Origin: Acidiferrobacterales bacterium
GTDB lineage: Bacteria; Pseudomonadota; Gammaproteobacteria; Arenicellales; Poriferihabitantaceae
Direction of reading: 5' to 3'
DNA: 64,000 bases
Assembly (NCBI GenBank): GCA_019633985.1
Contig: JAHQWE010000061.1
Coordinates: 34,320-98,319, forward strand
Shown: positions 8,627-18,583 of the stretch, in pieces
Layout: every line of letters begins with the position of its first letter
Numbering within the stretch: the stretch's first letter is position 1
Translations under genes and position numbers: made by a program
Notes under the pieces: model-generated
Database searches by the model: none
The model's input: only the letters and a program-made list of their open reading frames with translations
What the model was told of the DNA's origin: nothing

Positions 8627-8665
8627 AAGCGCGCGGCGACGCCGCCGAGATTTCGCAGCGCGCTT
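8627..8665 (+). repeat. GC-rich inverted repeat in leader of the Sel1/SH3b gene
   Basis: Outer arms AAGCGCGC (8627-8634) and GCGCGCTT (8658-8665) are perfect complements. Inside them a near-palindrome GCGGCG-A-CGCCGC (8633-8645) offers a competing fold. It lies just after the TATAAT and before the start codon, so it could be a structured mRNA leader. No T-run follows, so it is not a classical terminator of the TerC gene. Confidence 0.4.
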
Positions 8666-8691
8666 AACCCGTTGAATTACTACAGAGTTTT

Positions 8692-9813
8692 ATGTCTCTC
8701 CGATTCTTGCAATTACGATTTTTTAAAATTCGAACCCGGCTTAGTTTCGCAATTGTTGCGATACTGCTCGCGTCGGGACAAGCAACTGCACAATCTGCCG
8801 AATACGAGCAAGCATTTAATGCCTATCAAAACCAGCAGTTTGATTCTGCAGAGAGCCTTTGGGGCTCACTTGCGAAAGAAGGTGATATTAACGCGCAGTA
8901 TGCCCTTGGTGTTATGCACCTCAGACAGGAAGCAAGCGACTCTTCGCCTGTAGCTGCATTTTCCTGGTTTGAAAAAGCGGCAAGTCAGGGACATGCAACT
9001 GCCATGTTTAACTTAGGAGTTGCCTACTGGGAAGGAGCTGGCGTAGCGCAGGATAAGAGTAAAGCGCTGGAGTTGTGGCAAGAAGCTGCCTTGAAAGGAG
9101 ATAGCGGCGCGCAATTTAACCTAGGTCTCGCCTACTATATTGGCGAAGAGCGCACTGCTGACCTGGATCAGGCATCGAAATGGATTGGCTTGGCTGCAGA
9201 CCAGAATCACCCCGAGGCCAAACGAATACTGAAAGTCATCGATAATGAGAAGAAAAATAAGTCAGAACTGATTGTGGCGAATACCGCAAGTTCGTCAGAC
9301 ACTAATTCGACCGAAACTGCCAGCTCTTCCACGGCAAGTGTGTCAAATAGCACTGTGACGAAAGCAAAGACTAACCAGTACTGGAAATCTATTGATGCCA
9401 AAACCTCCCTATTCAACGAACCGTCTGGGATACCATTCAGAGATCTAGCGCCCAATACTCCGCTAGAAGTCAGCGGTCAGGACGGTGGCTGGGCAAAAGT
9501 GACGCTTCCCGATGGTTTAAAGACCTGGATATACAGTCGGTTTATTGAGGTAGACGGAAATACTGGCACCATTATCGGAGCCGATGTTCGGGTCAGACCA
9601 AGTCCGTCCACAGATAACAATACATCTCCACCTTTAGGTAAGTACCGCGAAGGTGAGGAGGTGGAGGTCTTGGGTACTGAAGGGGACTGGACGCAAATAC
9701 GGGCACCTAAAAAAATAGGTGGCTGGCTCAGGACCGAGGAAATACAAGAATACTCAGACACCTCGGAGAATCGGAAAAAACAGTGGGAACAAGCGAAAGC
9801 GAGCGGCGCTTGA
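8692..9813 (+). CDS. Exported Sel1-repeat protein with SH3b domains
   Basis: A 373-residue secreted protein. Residues 1-34 form a signal peptide ending near ATAQS-A. Residues about 40-185 hold three to four Sel1-like (TPR-related) repeats, seen as alanine/glycine-rich helical blocks such as ALGVMHLRQ, NLGVAYWEGAGVAQD and NLGLAYYIGEE. After a Ser/Thr-rich linker (about 195-225) two SH3b-type segments follow, with motifs GGWAKVTLPDG and GDWTQIRAPKKIGGWL, which commonly bind cell-wall peptides. The function is likely as a periplasmic or envelope scaffold. It heads a same-strand set with a TPR protein and an L,D-transpeptidase, consistent with a peptidoglycan-related role, though no specific partner can be named. 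Confidence 0.75.
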   Translation: MSLRFLQLRFFKIRTRLSFAIVAILLASGQATAQSAEYEQAFNAYQNQQFDSAESLWGSLAKEGDINAQYALGVMHLRQEASDSSPVAAFSWFEKAASQGHATAMFNLGVAYWEGAGVAQDKSKALELWQEAALKGDSGAQFNLGLAYYIGEERTADLDQASKWIGLAADQNHPEAKRILKVIDNEKKNKSELIVANTASSSDTNSTETASSSTASVSNSTVTKAKTNQYWKSIDAKTSLFNEPSGIPFRDLAPNTPLEVSGQDGGWAKVTLPDGLKTWIYSRFIEVDGNTGTIIGADVRVRPSPSTDNNTSPPLGKYREGEEVEVLGTEGDWTQIRAPKKIGGWLRTEEIQEYSDTSENRKKQWEQAKASGA

Positions 9814-9889
9814 ACGGTTGAATCTCTCTTCAATGAACTTGAAGTTAAAGTAACTAGTCACACTGAGACAAACCCTCTAACAACTTAAT

Positions 9890-11134
9890 ATGAAGCCACC
9901 CAGGTTTTCTCGTATCTTTCTTTTGATAGCCGGATTGCTAATTACCTCCCAGGTATCAGCGCAAAGTGTTGAATCGATATTTGAACTTATTTCCAATAGT
10001 GACCTGAAAAAAGCGCAAAAGGCGCTTAACTCAGCAAAGAAAAATACGAACAACTCGGATCGTAATGGAGAACTACTCTTTGCTAGTGCCCTCATCGCTG
10101 ACAAGTCGGGAGAAACCAAAAAAGCCATCGGTTTGTATCTGGCGCTGATCGATTCGCATCCCGCTATGCTGGGGCCATACAATAATCTAGCGATTCATTA
10201 CGCAAATGAGGGAGACTATAAATCGGCCGTAGCAACGTTAGAGAAAGCCCTTTCTGCGAATCAGGCTGTTGCAACCGCTTATGGCAATCTGCAATCTATC
10301 TATGCCCGAATGGCAAGCTTGGCTTACCGCAAAGCCCTTAACTCAAACGCCCCCACTCCGCCGATGCAACTCGCAACTATTGAAAACTCAGATAGTATCG
10401 GCGCTTTCTCAAGGCGTCCGGCGCTTGTGGCATCTGCGGAAAGTTTTATCGAACAAACTTTGAATGCCGGTGAAAATGCTCAGGCAGCGGACAACACTCC
10501 ACCCCAAAACAATCAGTCCGACACAGATGTAGTTGCAACATCTAGTCCACAAAATGATAAAAACAATATTGTAGTTGCCGCCAACTCAGTCGTACAAAAG
10601 ACCCAGAGTGATTCTGTGACTGAACCGTTGATCGAATCAACTACCGAGGTGCAACAATCTGCAACTGCCGGAAAAGAGGATGACACCAATGATGAACCCG
10701 CTGTCACGGTAGTGGAAAAACCGGTCGAAGTTGCCAAGGTCAACACCGCTCCTACCAAACTCTCAGACGAAGCCAAACAGTTGGCAGAAAAGAATGCTGC
10801 TGAAAAGCAGGCATTGATCAACCATGTCAAGAGCTGGGCGAGCGCATGGTCTGATCGCGATGTTGATCGCTACCTGTCGCACTACTCTGCTGGATTCACT
10901 CCTAGGAATAATCTGTCAATAGAAGAGTGGAAAAAACAAAGATATGGCAGGTTGCGCTGGAGAGAATTTATTATTGTTAAACCGAGCCGGTATCGTATTG
11001 AATTGAACGATAATGTTGCGACAGTGAACTTTAATCAATACTACAAGTCAGAGCGCTTTGAGGACACCATTCGAAAAACCTTAAAGCTCAAAAAAGAAAA
11101 CGGTCAATGGCGAATCACACACGAGCTAATCTGA
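9890..11134 (+). CDS. Exported TPR protein with C-terminal NTF2/Cds6-like domain
   Basis: A 414-residue protein with an N-terminal signal peptide (about residues 1-24, ending QVSAQS). TPR-type helical repeats cover about 30-145. A long low-complexity Asn/Thr/Val/Glu-rich linker spans about 190-295. The last 110 residues form an NTF2-like domain (WASAWSDRDVDRYLSHYS, then a final WRITHELI) of the sort seen at the C-terminus of Cds6-like L,D-transpeptidase partners. The same domain ends the next gene, an actual L,D-transpeptidase, 26 bases further on if that gene starts at 11161. The pair therefore probably works together on the cell wall. Other NTF2-like roles cannot be excluded. Confidence 0.7.
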   Translation: MKPPRFSRIFLLIAGLLITSQVSAQSVESIFELISNSDLKKAQKALNSAKKNTNNSDRNGELLFASALIADKSGETKKAIGLYLALIDSHPAMLGPYNNLAIHYANEGDYKSAVATLEKALSANQAVATAYGNLQSIYARMASLAYRKALNSNAPTPPMQLATIENSDSIGAFSRRPALVASAESFIEQTLNAGENAQAADNTPPQNNQSDTDVVATSSPQNDKNNIVVAANSVVQKTQSDSVTEPLIESTTEVQQSATAGKEDDTNDEPAVTVVEKPVEVAKVNTAPTKLSDEAKQLAEKNAAEKQALINHVKSWASAWSDRDVDRYLSHYSAGFTPRNNLSIEEWKKQRYGRLRWREFIIVKPSRYRIELNDNVATVNFNQYYKSERFEDTIRKTLKLKKENGQWRITHELI

Positions 11135-11160
11135 AAAATCTCTGACTATTGCATCTCTAT

Positions 11161-12354
11161 ATGATTATGTCTTGCACTTCTGCGAAATTCAGTAAACGTA
11201 TCGGAAAACTTTCTCTCATACTACCTCTCGTCACCTTATCTCTTGCGAAGATCGCCTTCGCTGAATCTAAGTATGAGGCGACCATCGCCGAATCTCTATC
11301 CAGTTTACAATCGGCAAATCTTGATCACTCCCTGGAGTCACTAGAAAAGCTGGTAGAAAAGCACCCGAACAGCAAATTGGGCCACCTGCTTCTGGCCGAT
11401 ATTTTGTCTGCCAGGGCAGGCTCTTTGGATCTGGTGAATCAGTTTGCCAGCGATCCAGGTCAACTTGACGGACTTCGAGATGAAACTCGTCATCGTTGGC
11501 GAAGCCAAACCGCGCAAACGCCTGCAGAACAAGGGATGGTTCCAGCGAATCTGCTCGCTTCTTCACCGACACAGCGCTATATCTTGGCAGCTGACGCTTC
11601 TGAATCACGCCTTTACGTCTATGAAAACCTTGGTACCAGTTACCAACTTGTAGCAGACTATTTCATGACTATAGGTAAGCAAGGAATGGGAAAGAATAAA
11701 GAAGGAGACTTACGTACTCCGGAAGGTGTTTACTTTGTCACCTCCTACTTACCAGGAGAGGGTCTGCCTGACCGCTATGGTCCGGGCGCATTTCCAATAA
11801 ATTATCCCAACGAATACGATAAAAAATTAAAGCGAACAGGGTATGGAATCTGGATTCACGGTACAGAATCTGAAAACTATAACCGTGTGCCACTCGCTAG
11901 CGATGGCTGTCTCTCATTAAGCAATGACGAGTTTCTCGAAATTCAGCAGTTTGTATCTACTGACTGGACCACCCCGGTTATCATTTCGAGCAAGTTCGAC
12001 TGGGTTCAGCCTGAAACGCTTAAAGCCGCGGTGTCTCCTGCTCGTCAGCTCATCGATCAATGGAAAGCCGACTGGGAAAGTCTCGATACAGACCGTTTCG
12101 TCTCTCACTATTCACCAACACACTTCAAAAATTACAATGCATTTGTAAAGAGGAAGAAACAGGTCAACGCTGCAAAAGAATTTATCGAAATTGATTTAAA
12201 CAATCTAAGTATCTACGATTATCCCGGAGACGAAAGCATGTTGATTGTTTCTTTTGATCAGGAATATCGTAGTGATAATCACCACAGCGTGACACAAAAA
12301 AAGCAATATTGGATGAAAGAAGCCGGTCGATGGCAGATCATCCATGAGAGTTAG
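11161..12354 (+). CDS. L,D-transpeptidase (YkuD domain) with C-terminal NTF2/Cds6-like domain
   Basis: Periplasmic enzyme predicted to make 3-3 peptidoglycan cross-links or attach protein to the wall. The catalytic YkuD block is complete: H233 in IWIHGTESE and the nucleophile C250 in SDGCLSLS (numbered from the ATG at 11161). A signal peptide with a hydrophobic core (ILPLVTLSLAKIAFA) ends near residue 35, followed by a short helical region. The C-terminal 110 residues form the NTF2-like domain shared with the upstream gene (WKADWESLDTDRFVSHYS near 300, ending WQIIHES). A TTG at 11149 or an ATG at 11167 are alternative starts; no clear ribosome-binding site decides. E. coli LdtF/DpaA-type proteins and YafK family members are the nearest familiar comparisons. 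Confidence 0.85.
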   Translation: MIMSCTSAKFSKRIGKLSLILPLVTLSLAKIAFAESKYEATIAESLSSLQSANLDHSLESLEKLVEKHPNSKLGHLLLADILSARAGSLDLVNQFASDPGQLDGLRDETRHRWRSQTAQTPAEQGMVPANLLASSPTQRYILAADASESRLYVYENLGTSYQLVADYFMTIGKQGMGKNKEGDLRTPEGVYFVTSYLPGEGLPDRYGPGAFPINYPNEYDKKLKRTGYGIWIHGTESENYNRVPLASDGCLSLSNDEFLEIQQFVSTDWTTPVIISSKFDWVQPETLKAAVSPARQLIDQWKADWESLDTDRFVSHYSPTHFKNYNAFVKRKKQVNAAKEFIEIDLNNLSIYDYPGDESMLIVSFDQEYRSDNHHSVTQKKQYWMKEAGRWQIIHES

Positions 12355-12480
12355 CCGGGATAAGGTAGTAAAGACGGAGGTAAAGACGAGATAGTAACCC
12401 TGGTGCGGCTCAATCTAGTAAGAAACCACACAAAGTGATCAACCGAAAGATAATTTATTGTCGTGGATGATTAGGAGCCG

Positions 12481-13638
12481 TCAAATGCAGCCTGTGGCAC
12501 TCAGTGTTTTGTTACAGTGAACAAAAGAACGACCAGCGATATTACTAGTATTAATATTTTGTCGTAACCAAGCAACCAAATCCAACCAGATTCCATCCAC
12601 CGACTCTCTGGACGGCATCCTAGTGGAATGTGGCAATTCCAGGGTAATGACTGGGATATTTCTTTCCTCTCCAGCATACCTGCCGAGAGAACCAGGGAAA
12701 GTTCCCAGAGACTTTCCCTTTAAAATACCGAGCCGCCGTGGAGCATTCGCCCGATCTGCGGCATCATAGTCCACTAGGTTATAGGGTGCATGTACTGTTA
12801 CTATGACATCAGGCTGATACGCATTGATTTCGTTCACTAACCACTGCGTTTCAGGTTCACTGCCCGGATTGAAACCAGGAAATTTTCGCTTCGTTCCGCT
12901 AGCATATTTTTCCCAGTAGCGATTTGCCAACTGCCGCCATTGATAGGTTGGCAAGTTTCGATTGAGATCCACGCCATTGGCATTAGTACGTTGCGGTTCG
13001 TCTTGAAAAAACCCGTCAGGATTCACAATAGGCACCACTCGCCAATCGAATAATCCTGAATGAAATTCAAATAGTGTTTTCATCCAAAGATAGACTGTAC
13101 TGACAGAAGTCAGCTCATCGCCGTGAACACCTCCTAACACCAGCACTCTCCCAAGTGGCTTGTCTTCAGGACGCGCTTCGTAGTTAACCGCATAGATTGA
13201 CGCGCCACCGGCAGATCGAAAATTGCTATCAATATGAGGTTTTAACAGACAAGTCTTGAAAGAAACCGATCGCAATCGTCGATCTACCCGTTTGCAATGC
13301 AGCAGCTGCTCTTGGGAATTTTCTGAAATAAGTTGATCCAAATCCGGTGTACTTGTTGATTCGACACGACTGGCAGGGATTTTCGGCATGGTAATGCCGA
13401 CAATCTCTGTGTCAAACACTGGAGGGGGAGCACCAAAGCTACTATCAAAGAACACCTTGCTTTGGAACGAATCAAAGCGGGTACTGGTAACCACTTTGGC
13501 CGGTGGATTTGGCTGCAAAATTTGCGGTTCAGAAGGACTTATCTGACGAGGAATGAAGGAACAGGCGGTCAGTGTCGCTCCAATGGTGGGTAGCAAAAGC
13601 ACCCAACGGATGAACCACTTCAAATTACCGTACGACAA
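12481..13638 (-). CDS. M14 family zinc carboxypeptidase-like lipoprotein
   Basis: A 385-residue metallopeptidase of the M14 (MpaA-like) family, predicted to cleave murein or other peptides. Metal ligands are intact: H172-x2-E175 in GGVHGDELTS and H283 in VTVHAPYN. The catalytic glutamate is E334 in TLELPHS. The substrate-carboxylate motif NRNLP lies near residue 230. The start is a TTG at 13638, with a GAGG 8 bases upstream. The N-terminus has a lipobox LTAC at about residues 23-26, so it should be a lipoprotein rather than a cytoplasmic MpaA. It converges on the L,D-transpeptidase gene with 126 bases between them, in which I see no clear terminator. Confidence 0.8.
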   Translation of the reverse strand: MSYGNLKWFIRWVLLLPTIGATLTACSFIPRQISPSEPQILQPNPPAKVVTSTRFDSFQSKVFFDSSFGAPPPVFDTEIVGITMPKIPASRVESTSTPDLDQLISENSQEQLLHCKRVDRRLRSVSFKTCLLKPHIDSNFRSAGGASIYAVNYEARPEDKPLGRVLVLGGVHGDELTSVSTVYLWMKTLFEFHSGLFDWRVVPIVNPDGFFQDEPQRTNANGVDLNRNLPTYQWRQLANRYWEKYASGTKRKFPGFNPGSEPETQWLVNEINAYQPDVIVTVHAPYNLVDYDAADRANAPRRLGILKGKSLGTFPGSLGRYAGEERNIPVITLELPHSTRMPSRESVDGIWLDLVAWLRQNINTSNIAGRSFVHCNKTLSATGCI

Positions 13639-13737
13639 GAAAATGCCTCGTCACTTTTTTCATCGTTGATTTCATCTCACCGCGTTCAGGCAACCCTACC
13701 TGTCCGTAGATGAGTTTTCAGATCGGTTCTGCAGAGT

Positions 13738-14802
13738 TTAATGTACCTTTGGCTCAAGTGCACCCGATTGATAGCGTTCGGTCATTTCCTCAAGGTTCAA
13801 AGCACGAATAGATTCCGCATTTCCCGCAGTACCAAATGCTTCAAATCGCTCCTTACAAATCTGTCGCATCGCCAGAGTCGCGGTTTTCAAATACTTCCTA
13901 GGATCGAACTCTGCCGGATTTTCCGCCATAAATCGGCGAATAGCGCCAGTAGATGCCATTCGCAGATCAGTATCTATATTCACCTTTCTTACACCATGCT
14001 TGATCCCTTCGACAATTTCCTCGACAGGAACACCATAGGTTTCCCCCATATTTCCACCATGCTCATTAATGATTGCTAACCAGTCTTGAGGTACTGATGA
14101 TGAACCATGCATCACTAGGTGGGTGTCGGGAATCCGAGCATGAATCTGCTTAATTCGATCTATAGCCAGAATATCGCCAGTCGGGGGACGAGTAAATTTA
14201 TAAGCACCGTGGGATGTGCCAATGGCAATTGCCAACGCGTCGACATGAGTCTTGCTGACAAAGTCAGCCGCCTCTTCCGGGTCAGTGAGTAGTTGAGAAT
14301 GATCAAGCACCCCTTCCGCACCGACACCATCTTCTTCCCCAGCCATTCCCGTTTCCAATGAGCCGAGACACCCTAGCTCTCCTTCCACTGAGACGCCACA
14401 GGCGTGTGCCATTTCAACAGCCTGCTGCGTGACTTCGACATTGTACTCGTAACTCGCTGGCGTTTTACCGTCGCTCTGCAGAGATCCATCCATCATCACA
14501 GACGAAAATCCTAATTGAATCGATCGCTGGCATACCGCTGGTGATGTGCCATGATCTTGATGTACGACTACGGGAATATGCGGATACTGCTCTACAGCAG
14601 CCTGAATGAGATGGCGCAAAAAGGGAGCACCCGCATAGCTTCTGGCACCCGCCGAAGCTTGGACAATCACTGGAGAGCTGGTTTCATCCGCAGCTTGCAT
14701 GATTGCTTGCATTTGCTCCATATTATTCACGTTGAACGCGGGGCAGCCATATTGCTTTTCTGCCGCATGATCAAGCAATTGTCGAAGAGAAATGATCGCC
14801 AT
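13738..14802 (-). CDS. fba: Class II fructose-1,6-bisphosphate aldolase
   Basis: Zinc-dependent aldolase that interconverts fructose-1,6-bisphosphate with dihydroxyacetone phosphate and glyceraldehyde-3-phosphate in glycolysis and gluconeogenesis. At 354 residues it matches the Calvin-cycle subtype of class IIA aldolases common in Pseudomonas. The zinc-binding motif [10 protein letters not shown] is at about residues 80-89, [10 protein letters not shown] near 140 is the second class II signature, and [10 protein letters not shown] near 205 supplies another metal histidine. The gene lies 219 bases downstream of pgk on the same strand, the usual tkt-pgk-fba order. It may be partly independently transcribed because of that gap. 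Confidence 0.95.
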   Translation of the reverse strand: MAIISLRQLLDHAAEKQYGCPAFNVNNMEQMQAIMQAADETSSPVIVQASAGARSYAGAPFLRHLIQAAVEQYPHIPVVVHQDHGTSPAVCQRSIQLGFSSVMMDGSLQSDGKTPASYEYNVEVTQQAVEMAHACGVSVEGELGCLGSLETGMAGEEDGVGAEGVLDHSQLLTDPEEAADFVSKTHVDALAIAIGTSHGAYKFTRPPTGDILAIDRIKQIHARIPDTHLVMHGSSSVPQDWLAIINEHGGNMGETYGVPVEEIVEGIKHGVRKVNIDTDLRMASTGAIRRFMAENPAEFDPRKYLKTATLAMRQICKERFEAFGTAGNAESIRALNLEEMTERYQSGALEPKVH

Positions 14803-15021
14803 GTTGTTTACCTTAAGCCTAGTTAGCCTGCCGATTTAGGGGCAGTTACAATTAAATTTCAATCGAGAATGTTTTCAATATTCGTTACTTTAGAACGCGT
14901 TAGAATGTGTTGAGCACAGAAATAACGCAATAGTCCCAGCTAGTTCTCATCACCAGTAGCTCATCATCTCGCAGGGTAGAGACACTCTGGAGTATAACAT
15001 TCAGCCTATCTCCGAGCCCCA

Positions 15022-16188
15022 TTAACTCTGTTCTAATATGGTGACTGCGGGCAGCTTCTTTCCCTCAAGAAACTCTAGAAAGGCGCCGCCGCCGGTCGAA
15101 ATATAGGAGAGACTCTTCTCCAAACCAAAACGATCAACAGCCGCCAGCGTATCTCCGCCACCCGCAATCGAAAATGCGGTGCTCTCCGCAATAGCAAGAC
15201 CCAACGCTTTGGTACCCGCGCTAAAGTGCGGAAATTCGAATACGCCTACCGGGCCATTCCAGACGATCGTGCCCGCAGTTTTAAAAAGGTTTCTATAGGA
15301 TTCTGCGGTCTCTGGCCCCACATCCAAAATCAGCTCATCAACTTCAACCTCTGAGAGAGCTCGCGATTGAGCGACCGAGTTTTCATCAAACGACTTGGCA
15401 ACCGCGACATCCACAGGTAGAGCGATCTTCGCTCCACCCGCTTCAGCTTTATCTAATAGGGTTTTGGCAACGTCTACTAGATCGGGTTCGTAGAGCGATT
15501 TTCCTACGTCATACCCAAGCGCTGCGATGAACGTATTTGCAATGCCGCCACCCGGAACAAGCACATCGACCTGTTCACATAGTGTTTCCAATACAGTCAA
15601 CTTGGTAGACACCTTCGCGCCTCCAACAACGGCAATCGTCGGTCGGGCAGGTTGCTTCAAAGCTCTACCTAACGCATTCAGTTCTGCAGAAAGCAACGGG
15701 CCTGCACAGGCTGTTTCTGCATATTTTGCGACACCGTGGGTCGACGCTTGCGCCCGATGCGCAGTTCCAAATGCATCCATCACGAAGACATCGCAAAGGG
15801 TGGCATACTGCTTTGACAGTGAAGCATCATCCGACTTTTCCCCGGGATTGAATCTAACGTTCTCCAGCAGACAAACTTGACCAGGTTGCACATTCGGCGT
15901 TGTCTGCAGATAGTTGGAAACTAACGAAACGGTCTGCCCCAGCGACTGTGTCAGATAGTCAGCGACTGGGGCGAGTGAATACTGCTCATCGGGCTCACCC
16001 TCTACAGGCCGACCCAGATGCGACATGAGAAGCACCGCTGCATGCCGGTCAATCGCCTGCTTGATCGTCGGCAATGATGCCAGAATTCGGCTATCTGACT
16101 GTACTTTTCCGTTGCTCAACGGGACATTTAAATCCTGACGGATCAGCACACGTTTGCCGGAAAGGTCAAGATCTTGCATGTTTAACAT
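15022..16188 (-). CDS. pgk: Phosphoglycerate kinase
   Basis: Cytoplasmic glycolytic enzyme transferring phosphate from 1,3-bisphosphoglycerate to ADP. The 388-residue product matches the family's usual length (about 387). Motifs include [12 protein letters not shown] at the N-terminus, SHLGRPVEG for substrate binding, [11 protein letters not shown] for nucleotide binding near 195, WNGPVGVFE near 315 and the GGGDT loop near 350. I chose the ATG at 16188 because it is preceded by GAGGAG at 8 bases and gives standard length. Longer in-frame starts would run far into transketolase. The gene starts 23 bases after the tkt stop, so the two are co-transcribed. The glyceraldehyde-3-phosphate (or erythrose-4-phosphate) dehydrogenase gene often found between them is absent. 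Confidence 0.95.
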   Translation of the reverse strand: MLNMQDLDLSGKRVLIRQDLNVPLSNGKVQSDSRILASLPTIKQAIDRHAAVLLMSHLGRPVEGEPDEQYSLAPVADYLTQSLGQTVSLVSNYLQTTPNVQPGQVCLLENVRFNPGEKSDDASLSKQYATLCDVFVMDAFGTAHRAQASTHGVAKYAETACAGPLLSAELNALGRALKQPARPTIAVVGGAKVSTKLTVLETLCEQVDVLVPGGGIANTFIAALGYDVGKSLYEPDLVDVAKTLLDKAEAGGAKIALPVDVAVAKSFDENSVAQSRALSEVEVDELILDVGPETAESYRNLFKTAGTIVWNGPVGVFEFPHFSAGTKALGLAIAESTAFSIAGGGDTLAAVDRFGLEKSLSYISTGGGAFLEFLEGKKLPAVTILEQS

Positions 16189-16210
16189 CGAAGCAGCTCC
16201 TCGTTTCTGG

Positions 16211-18211
16211 TTAGTCTTTCGCCAGCAAGGTACGCAGTGCATCAATTGCGCTCTCAACCGTGATACCGAGATGCTTGTACACTTCAGACGCCGGAGCAGA
16301 TTCTCCAAATGAGTCAATGCCAAGTATCAACCCTTCATGGCCAACATATTTCCACCAACCTGCGGTTACCCCCGCTTCGATGGCCAGCCGCTTAGTTACA
16401 CCGGAGGGCAGCACAGATTCCCGATAGGCTTCATCTTGAGTATCAAATCGATCCGTACTCGGCATGGAAACAACCTGAATGCGGCGGTCCGGCAAAGCCT
16501 CAGCTGCCGCAGTTGCCAGCTCCACTTCGGTGCCAGTGGCGATGACCACGGCTTCCGGCTCGCCCTCGCATTCGCGCAATATATAACCTCCTCGAGCCAC
16601 ATTTTCTATCTGAGACGAATTTCGTTCCTGATGTGCGCTATTTTGACGCGAGAAAATCAGCGAAAACGGTTGGTCTTTTGACGCCAGCGCCTGCTGCCAG
16701 GCAATCACTGATTCGACGGCGTCACAGGGGCGCCACACTGACATACCCGGAATCATTCTAAGGGTAGCAGTTTGCTCTACCGGTTGATGCGTCGGGCCAT
16801 CCTCTCCTACCCCAATCGAATCATGCGTAAACAAGAATAAGCTCGGGATCTTCATTAATGCCGCCATTCTCAACGCATTTCTCGCATATTCGGAAAACAT
16901 CAAAAAGGTGGCACCGTAGGCTTTGAATCCGCCATGTAATATCATGCCGTTCACGATGGCTGACATTGCAAACTCTCGAACACCAAAGTAAACGTAGTTG
17001 CCCGCATGGTCCTCTTGTACATCAGTCGAACCAGACCAAATACTGTAATTGGAACCTGCTAAATCAGCGGACCCTCCCAGCAGTTCCGGAAGCAATGGCC
17101 CCAATGCATTGAGACTATTCAAGGATGCCTTTCGCGTTGCAATAGTTAATGCCTCTTCATTGATCCGGTTAATCTCCAGTGCAGACTTTTCCACCCAGTC
17201 TGCTGGTAGCTCTCTCTGCAGTCTCCGTTGTAATTCCGCGGCAAGATCCGGGTAGGCAGATTGATAAGCTGCAAAAGCTTGATTCCACTTCGCCTCTCTT
17301 TCCTTCCCTGATTCTCTAGCATCCCATTGCTGCTTGATCTCAGCAGGAATTTCGAAAGCGGGATGCGGCCAATCCAACTCTTTACGCGTCAATTCCACTT
17401 CCTCCTCCCCGAGAGGAGCGCCATGACTTGCCCCTGTACCCGCCTTGTTTGGTGAACCAAACCCGATCGTTGTTTTGCAACAAATCAGCGTCGGTTTACT
17501 CGTTTCATTTTTCGCCGCCTCAATCGCATGCCTCAAAACCTCAGGATCATGACCATCAACATCCGGTACGACCTGCCAGCCATACGCCTCAAATCTTCCT
17601 ACCGTATCATCGGTAAACCACCCTTGTACCTCACCATCAATGGAAATACCGTTGTCATCGTAAAATGCAATCAGCTTACCAAGCCCTAATGTACCTGCCA
17701 ACGAGCAGGCTTCATGAGAGATTCCTTCCATTAGGCAACCGTCCCCAAGAAATGCCCAGGTATGATGATCAATAATGCTGTGTTCAGGTCGATTGAATTG
17801 TGCCGCTAGCGTGCGCTCTGCCAGTGCCATTCCTACCGCATTAGTAATGCCTTGACCCAACGGTCCGGTGGTCGTCTCGACCCCTGGCGTGTATCCGTAC
17901 TCAGGATGCCCGGGAGTTTTCGAATGCAGCTGTCGAAAATTCCTGATTTCATCAATATCCAAATCATATCCTGTGAGGTGAAGCAACGAATAAATCAGCA
18001 TTGAGCCATGACCATTCGACAAAACAAATCTGTCGCGGTTAACCCAGTCAGGATTAGCCGGACTGTGCTTCAGGTAATCACTCCACAACACTTCAGCGAT
18101 ATCGGCCATACCCATCGGTGCGCCGGGGTGACCACTCTTTGCTTGTTGAACTGCATCCATGCTCAGAGCGCGGATAGCATTGGCTTTTTGACGACGACTG
18201 ATATTGGTCAT
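16211..18211 (-). CDS. tkt: Transketolase
   Basis: Thiamine-diphosphate enzyme of the pentose phosphate pathway that moves two-carbon ketol units between sugar phosphates. The 666-residue length is typical. Landmarks: [18 protein letters not shown] at about residues 25-42; the ThDP-binding [14 protein letters not shown] near 155 with DDNGISIDG shortly after; the pyrimidine domain [16 protein letters not shown] near 412; and the late [18 protein letters not shown]. It is the first gene of the tkt-pgk(-fba) unit. The 372 bases upstream contain no gene I can support. Confidence 0.96.
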   Translation of the reverse strand: MTNISRRQKANAIRALSMDAVQQAKSGHPGAPMGMADIAEVLWSDYLKHSPANPDWVNRDRFVLSNGHGSMLIYSLLHLTGYDLDIDEIRNFRQLHSKTPGHPEYGYTPGVETTTGPLGQGITNAVGMALAERTLAAQFNRPEHSIIDHHTWAFLGDGCLMEGISHEACSLAGTLGLGKLIAFYDDNGISIDGEVQGWFTDDTVGRFEAYGWQVVPDVDGHDPEVLRHAIEAAKNETSKPTLICCKTTIGFGSPNKAGTGASHGAPLGEEEVELTRKELDWPHPAFEIPAEIKQQWDARESGKEREAKWNQAFAAYQSAYPDLAAELQRRLQRELPADWVEKSALEINRINEEALTIATRKASLNSLNALGPLLPELLGGSADLAGSNYSIWSGSTDVQEDHAGNYVYFGVREFAMSAIVNGMILHGGFKAYGATFLMFSEYARNALRMAALMKIPSLFLFTHDSIGVGEDGPTHQPVEQTATLRMIPGMSVWRPCDAVESVIAWQQALASKDQPFSLIFSRQNSAHQERNSSQIENVARGGYILRECEGEPEAVVIATGTEVELATAAAEALPDRRIQVVSMPSTDRFDTQDEAYRESVLPSGVTKRLAIEAGVTAGWWKYVGHEGLILGIDSFGESAPASEVYKHLGITVESAIDALRTLLAKD

Positions 18212-18583
18212 TTTGGAGGGGTAATAAAGAATGGTAACTTAGGTAGAACACAGCGACAGGAACCGGCAATTAAACCAAACTCTGCCAGACCGAAGAATAA
18301 TTTCCGGCCAAAAACCACTAATTCCTTTGAATTGAAGATGCAGGCAATTTCGACCTGGCTGCGTAGAGCCAAAGCGAAGGCGGCGTACTCTAGCGCGAAA
18401 ATGGGGCGTCTCAGGCTCAAATTCTATCGGTCAGGTAGTAGTCGATGGTTCCCAAGCGTTGCGCTCAGAGGGAGGTTTTTACGGTGGCCTATTTTAAACC
18501 GACCTGCCGCTATTTGATAACCTAGATACTCCAGCTAACGAAGTTTTTTTAGCACGACCCTCGATTCTTTCGGATAGATCGAA
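18212..18583. other. Intergenic region with no recognised feature
   Basis: About 370 bases between transketolase and the inositol-monophosphatase gene, both on the minus strand. It presumably contains the tkt promoter. Short open frames here have no convincing composition, family motif or ribosome-binding site. I recognise no riboswitch, tRNA or terminator. Confidence 0.5.

Noticed and set aside
18008..18517. 169-codon plus-strand frame across the 5' end of transketolase
   Set aside because: Antisense to transketolase for most of its first half and without recognisable features.
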